Under the pieces are notes generated by a model. It was not told the origin of the DNA, searched no databases, and was given only the letters and a program-made list of their open reading frames with translations. 7,935 nucleotides of DNA from JBFJVZ01 sp041623895 (GTDB taxonomy: Bacteria; Planctomycetota; Planctomycetia; Pirellulales; Pirellulaceae), in the NCBI GenBank assembly GCA_041623895.1, contig JBFJVZ010000364.1:1-7935 (forward strand), read 5' to 3'. Every line of letters begins with the position of its first letter. Position 1 is the stretch's first letter. A program made the position numbers and the translations under genes. Positions 5,389 to 7,935 of this stretch are shown here, one piece after another.

Positions 5389-6228
5389 ATGAAGCTCTTC
5401 TTTCTAATTCTGTTGATTGCGGGTAGCACTGCGGCACAGGCTCAGATTGCCTCGAAAGGACTCATCTTGGACCTGGACGCCGATAAGGGCGTCGAGGTGG
5501 AGGATGGTGATCGTGTGGTGAAATGGAGCAATCAAATCCCCACTTCTGCGGCCAGAGATTTTGTCAAGCAGGATGCTGGGCGGAAGCAACCCGGTTCAGG
5601 TCGCCCCACACTGCGGAGATCCGTTGAAGCAATCGGCGGTCACGACACGCTGGTGTTCAGGCGGCAAGAGCTAGTTAATCACGATGAAGACGCCTTCGAC
5701 CATCTGCTCACGGGAAGCGGCTACACTTGGATTGCCGTCATCAGCGTCTACAAACAAATCGTGCAATTGAAGGATGTGAATTCCTTTTTCGGCAATCTAC
5801 GAAGCGGCGGCATGTACGAGGGGATCTGGGGCAATGTGACCGATGACAACCGGGTCTGGATCGGATCACGCAACGGGATCACCTTCGGTCGCTGGGATGA
5901 CAACAATCCCATGGTGCTGGCTGCCAAGCCACTGAATGAAAACCAATACTACGTCGTGGCTGGGCGTATGGGTTCGGGCACGGGCGAAGTCCAGATCGAA
6001 CTCTTTATCAACGGGCCTCAGGCGGTAGCGAGCAAGCCATTCCCGCTTAACCCAGCAGCCAATTCGTCAAAACTGGTCATTGGCCAGGAACGTGATGCGA
6101 CAAACCATCCAGGCAAAGAGTCTTTTGATGGGGAATTAGCTCGGTTCCTAATCTATGAACGCCCGCTGAAGAATAACGAGCTACAGCAGGCGATAGAGAC
6201 ACTGAAAATAACGTACGCAATCCGGTGA
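5389..6228 (+). CDS. Secreted LamG-like (concanavalin A-like fold) domain protein
   Basis: This 279-residue protein starts with a clear signal peptide: MKLF, a hydrophobic run to about residue 15, and an AQA cleavage site after residue 18. The rest reads as one LamG / concanavalin A-like beta-sandwich. It opens with GLILDLDADKG (24-34) and VVKWSNQ (43-49), has beta-rich middle strands, and closes with IGQERD (231-236), SFDGELARFLIYERPL (245-260) and a helix ELQQAIETL. That closing pattern is typical of planctomycete sugar- or protein-binding domains, usually part of larger proteins. It carries no enzyme motif I can identify; binding of a polysaccharide or surface ligand outside the cytoplasm is inferred. 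The frame is open to an ATG at 5320, but the start at 5389 places the signal peptide at the N-terminus. The ribosome site is weak (AGAAGA at 5371-5376). Confidence 0.8.
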   Translation: MKLFFLILLIAGSTAAQAQIASKGLILDLDADKGVEVEDGDRVVKWSNQIPTSAARDFVKQDAGRKQPGSGRPTLRRSVEAIGGHDTLVFRRQELVNHDEDAFDHLLTGSGYTWIAVISVYKQIVQLKDVNSFFGNLRSGGMYEGIWGNVTDDNRVWIGSRNGITFGRWDDNNPMVLAAKPLNENQYYVVAGRMGSGTGEVQIELFINGPQAVASKPFPLNPAANSSKLVIGQERDATNHPGKESFDGELARFLIYERPLKNNELQQAIETLKITYAIR

Positions 6229-6428
6229 GACTGGAGCGCCGTTGGCTCGACATTCGCTTGTCAATCTTCCGGATACCTTTTCATCCTGACCATGTGGTTT
6301 GGATAGATGCTAACGGTGAGACGAGAAACTCGTTTTGCAAGATCGCTCAGGAGAGTGCAAACTTCTTCTCGGTCGGCCCCTCAAAGACAAATTCCGCCAT
6401 AGAATGCACCCATCACTAATCCAGCGTC
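6229..6428. other. Spacer with no supported gene
   Basis: These 200 bases lie between the LamG-like gene and the dockerin-type remnant. A short open frame (6225-6419) has no ribosome site or recognisable motif. This may be eroded sequence of the missing front part of the following surface protein, but I cannot show that. Confidence 0.3.
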
Positions 6429-6854
6429 GTGCTTGACGAACTAGTTGTGACATCTTCGGTTGTCGACGGGAGGACCAACGTTACGCTAACGTTTGGTGCT
6501 GGCGGCAATCTTGTTCAAACGCGTTCCAACGGCCGACATTCACTTGTCGATGGCAACTATCAATTAACGATCGATCATATTCTCATCAGCAAAGTCGGAG
6601 GTGGGCCGGCAATGCTTGAGGATTTTACATTTGGTGACGAGGCCGTCGATGATTTTTTTCGTTTCTATTCCGATCAAGACGGAGACCGAGACGTTGACAC
6701 GAGTGATCTTGTTCCATTTGGAGAGACATTTCGGTTAAACAACGGAGACGCACGCTTCAATACGCTGTTCGACCACGATGGCGACAACGACGTCGACACG
6801 CAAGACCTGGTGCAATTCGGGCAAAGATTTCGAGAATCACTCCCGTTCTCATGA
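6429..6854 (+). pseudogene. C-terminal remnant of a large planctomycete surface protein with dockerin-type calcium loops
   Basis: The 141-residue frame looks like the tail of a much larger extracellular protein. It has a beta-rich piece with SLVDGNYQLTID (38-49), a block EDFTFGDEAVDDFFRFY (64-80), then two calcium-loop motifs: D82 to D93 (DQDGDRDVDTSD) and D115 to D126 (DHDGDNDVDTQD), each followed by L-x-x-FG and ending near the C-terminus. In planctomycetes this module normally ends proteins of many hundreds of residues with a signal peptide. Here an in-frame TAA at 6417-6419 lies 12 bases before the first possible start (GTG 6429), there is no Shine-Dalgarno sequence, and no signal peptide. 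I infer truncation. A short real gene, or an upstream frameshift, is possible. Its stop codon overlaps an ATG at 6851 by four bases. Confidence 0.65.
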
Positions 6855-6889
6855 CCGTGAGTTGGCTTAACATTATTCGGATCAGAAAA

Positions 6890-7186
6890 GTGTCAGAACC
6901 AATACTTAAGATTTATAACCACCATGTCGCCGCTTGCGGTGACCCGCCCATTGTCGACAGCAGGTCGAGCGATTGCTACATCGGATACTTCGAGAACAAC
7001 GATGGCGAGCAATGGATATTCTCGCGTGATCGCGAAACCGGTAGGGCTACTCTTCGCGGCGGCGATGCCGATTGGAATACCGAGTTCGAAGTCTTGGAGG
7101 GACGTATGCACGATCTAATTCTTGCCGAGGCCGAATTACTTTGGCTTCACGCCTGTTGGATATCGTCTAGCGTAGCTCGTAGCTAA
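6890..7186 (+). CDS. Small hypothetical protein
   Basis: This is a 98-residue soluble protein with no signal peptide or membrane helix. It reads like a real protein: a mixed, polar sequence with KIYNHH near the start, CGDPP, CYIGYFENNDGEQWIFS in the middle, TLRGGDADW, and a C-terminal helix rich in Leu, Ala and Trp (LAEAELLWLHACW). I believe similar small proteins occur in Rhodopirellula-type genomes, but I know no function. I favour GTG at 6890, where the conserved-looking part begins. An ATG at 6851 in the same frame overlaps the previous stop by four bases and adds 13 residues. The last residues (SSSVARS) are encoded by a repetitive GTAGC-rich stretch and may be a recently changed end. Confidence 0.6.
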   Translation: MSEPILKIYNHHVAACGDPPIVDSRSSDCYIGYFENNDGEQWIFSRDRETGRATLRGGDADWNTEFEVLEGRMHDLILAEAELLWLHACWISSSVARS

Positions 7187-7221
7187 AAAACCTGAACTGC
7201 CGAAGCTGTTGACGAGCTTCG
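7185..7221 (-). terminator. Possible terminator of the minus-strand beta-barrel gene
   Basis: CGAAGCT (7201-7207) pairs with AGCTTCG (7215-7221) around a seven-base loop. On the minus strand the hairpin is followed, ten bases later, by six T residues (plus-strand A run 7185-7190). The long gap makes it an imperfect intrinsic terminator. It lies about 50 bases past the stop codon at 7273. Confidence 0.4.
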
Positions 7222-7272
7222 CTACCTGAAAATTGAGCTGCCCAACAAAGCAGGGCGGTGATGCCAAACGCT

Positions 7273-7935
7273 TTAAAAGCGTCGCTGGAGCGCGACGATC
7301 AATTCAGAGTCGAAAAAGCGATCATCCTCGCCGGTCAGTGGGAACAAACCCGAGATGCGAAGGTCCAGATTGTTCAGCAGTTCGGCATGCACCATGATGG
7401 CCGCGAGCGTATTGTCAAACTGACCCCGCGAATTTCCAAAATTGAAGTTTGTGTTCCAACCGCCTCCCGTGATGTTCCCGGACAAGGAATCGGCACTTTC
7501 CAGTGAGCCCGCGTAATGCAATTCGGCTTGCACGGCCAAGCCAATCAGAAAGTCGTTGGAAAGATCTCGGTGCAGCCAGTGTCCCAAGGCGAAATCCATG
7601 TACAGCAACTTTTGATCGTCGAGCCGTCCCAAGTTCTGCGTACCGGATACCGGATCGGTGAATTCAACGCGGTTGCCCGCCAGGGGAATGTCAACGGTGG
7701 CAAAAGAGATGAAATACGTCCGCTGACTCCGAGAGTGTCTCATGACTCCCAAGAAGGGAATCAGATGCACGGCGTCGTTTTTGAATTCAAACGATTGGTC
7801 GCCGATGGAGAACAATGTGTCGTCGCCCGTCGGGACAGTCAAACCGCACCCGAACGAGATCGGATTAACTCGGTCCCTATTGAGCAGTCGCTTGCCGATG
7901 ATTCCGAGGTTCCCGATGCTTGCATCGTCGGAACC
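7273..7935 (-). CDS. Outer-membrane beta-barrel protein, C-terminal part (runs off the right edge)
   Basis: The frame is open from the window edge for 220 residues to TAA at 7275-7273, so only the C-terminal part is seen and the start lies outside. The sequence alternates polar and hydrophobic residues in strands of about ten, with GLTVPTGDD, VHLIPFLGV, TYFISFATVDIPL, LLYMDFALG, DFLIGLAVQAELHY, LRISGLFPL and SELIVALQRRF. Aromatic residues sit at strand ends, and the protein ends in phenylalanine, as transmembrane barrels recognised by the BAM machinery do. This suggests a planctomycete outer-membrane protein of unknown cargo or function. No lipoprotein or enzyme motif is visible in the part present. 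A TTG at 7842 could be misread as a start, but the frame clearly continues upstream with barrel-like sequence (SFGCGL). Confidence 0.65.
   Translation of the reverse strand, partial: GSDDASIGNLGIIGKRLLNRDRVNPISFGCGLTVPTGDDTLFSIGDQSFEFKNDAVHLIPFLGVMRHSRSQRTYFISFATVDIPLAGNRVEFTDPVSGTQNLGRLDDQKLLYMDFALGHWLHRDLSNDFLIGLAVQAELHYAGSLESADSLSGNITGGGWNTNFNFGNSRGQFDNTLAAIMVHAELLNNLDLRISGLFPLTGEDDRFFDSELIVALQRRF

Noticed and set aside
6415..6433. Second attachment site matching the tRNA 3' end
   Set aside because: Only AATCCAG matches in a row; the rest differs, which is expected by chance.

Overview
The window most resembles chromosomal DNA of a planctomycete of the Rhodopirellula / Pirellulaceae kind. 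Four things point there: a truncated C-terminal module of a giant planctomycete surface protein (a 'DGNYQLTID' block followed by paired Asp-rich calcium loops), GC-rich palindromic intergenic repeats, several lineage-typical hypothetical proteins, and widely spaced genes of alternating orientation. The assignment rests on remembered family features, not on a database search.

Left part (1-2444). A minus-strand OleA-like thiolase-superfamily synthase (69-1172), which probably condenses two acyl chains head to head, is separated by a 452-base gap from a plus-strand class I glutamine amidotransferase / peptidase C26 homologue (1625-2371). That protein has lost its nucleophilic cysteine (GICRG became GIGTG) but keeps the His and Glu. 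A strong intrinsic terminator closes it at 2391-2444.

Middle (2445-4552). A gene-free stretch ends in a second, orphan terminator (2711-2749). It is followed by two nearly identical copies of a roughly 74-base palindromic repeat and a pyrimidine tandem repeat that runs into the stop codon of a minus-strand AEC-family membrane transporter (3120-4076). A different twin-hairpin repeat (4086-4166) sits directly upstream of the transporter start. Beyond it lies the leader of the next operon, with a TTGACT promoter inside a perfect dyad and a stable leader hairpin.

Right part (4553-7935). Two translationally coupled TatA/TatB-type genes encode small components of the twin-arginine export system; no tatC is present. 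They end at a textbook terminator and are followed by tRNA-Val(CAC). Downstream is an accessory-looking block: a secreted LamG-like protein (5389-6228), a beheaded dockerin-type surface-protein remnant (6429-6854) and a small hypothetical protein (about 6890-7186). The window closes with the C-terminal part of a minus-strand outer-membrane beta-barrel protein that runs off the right edge.

I found no complete new defence, CRISPR or mobile system. The strongest leads are the cysteine-less amidotransferase, the two palindromic repeat families placed at gene boundaries, the orphan terminator that suggests an unannotated transcript, and the decayed surface-protein remnant.
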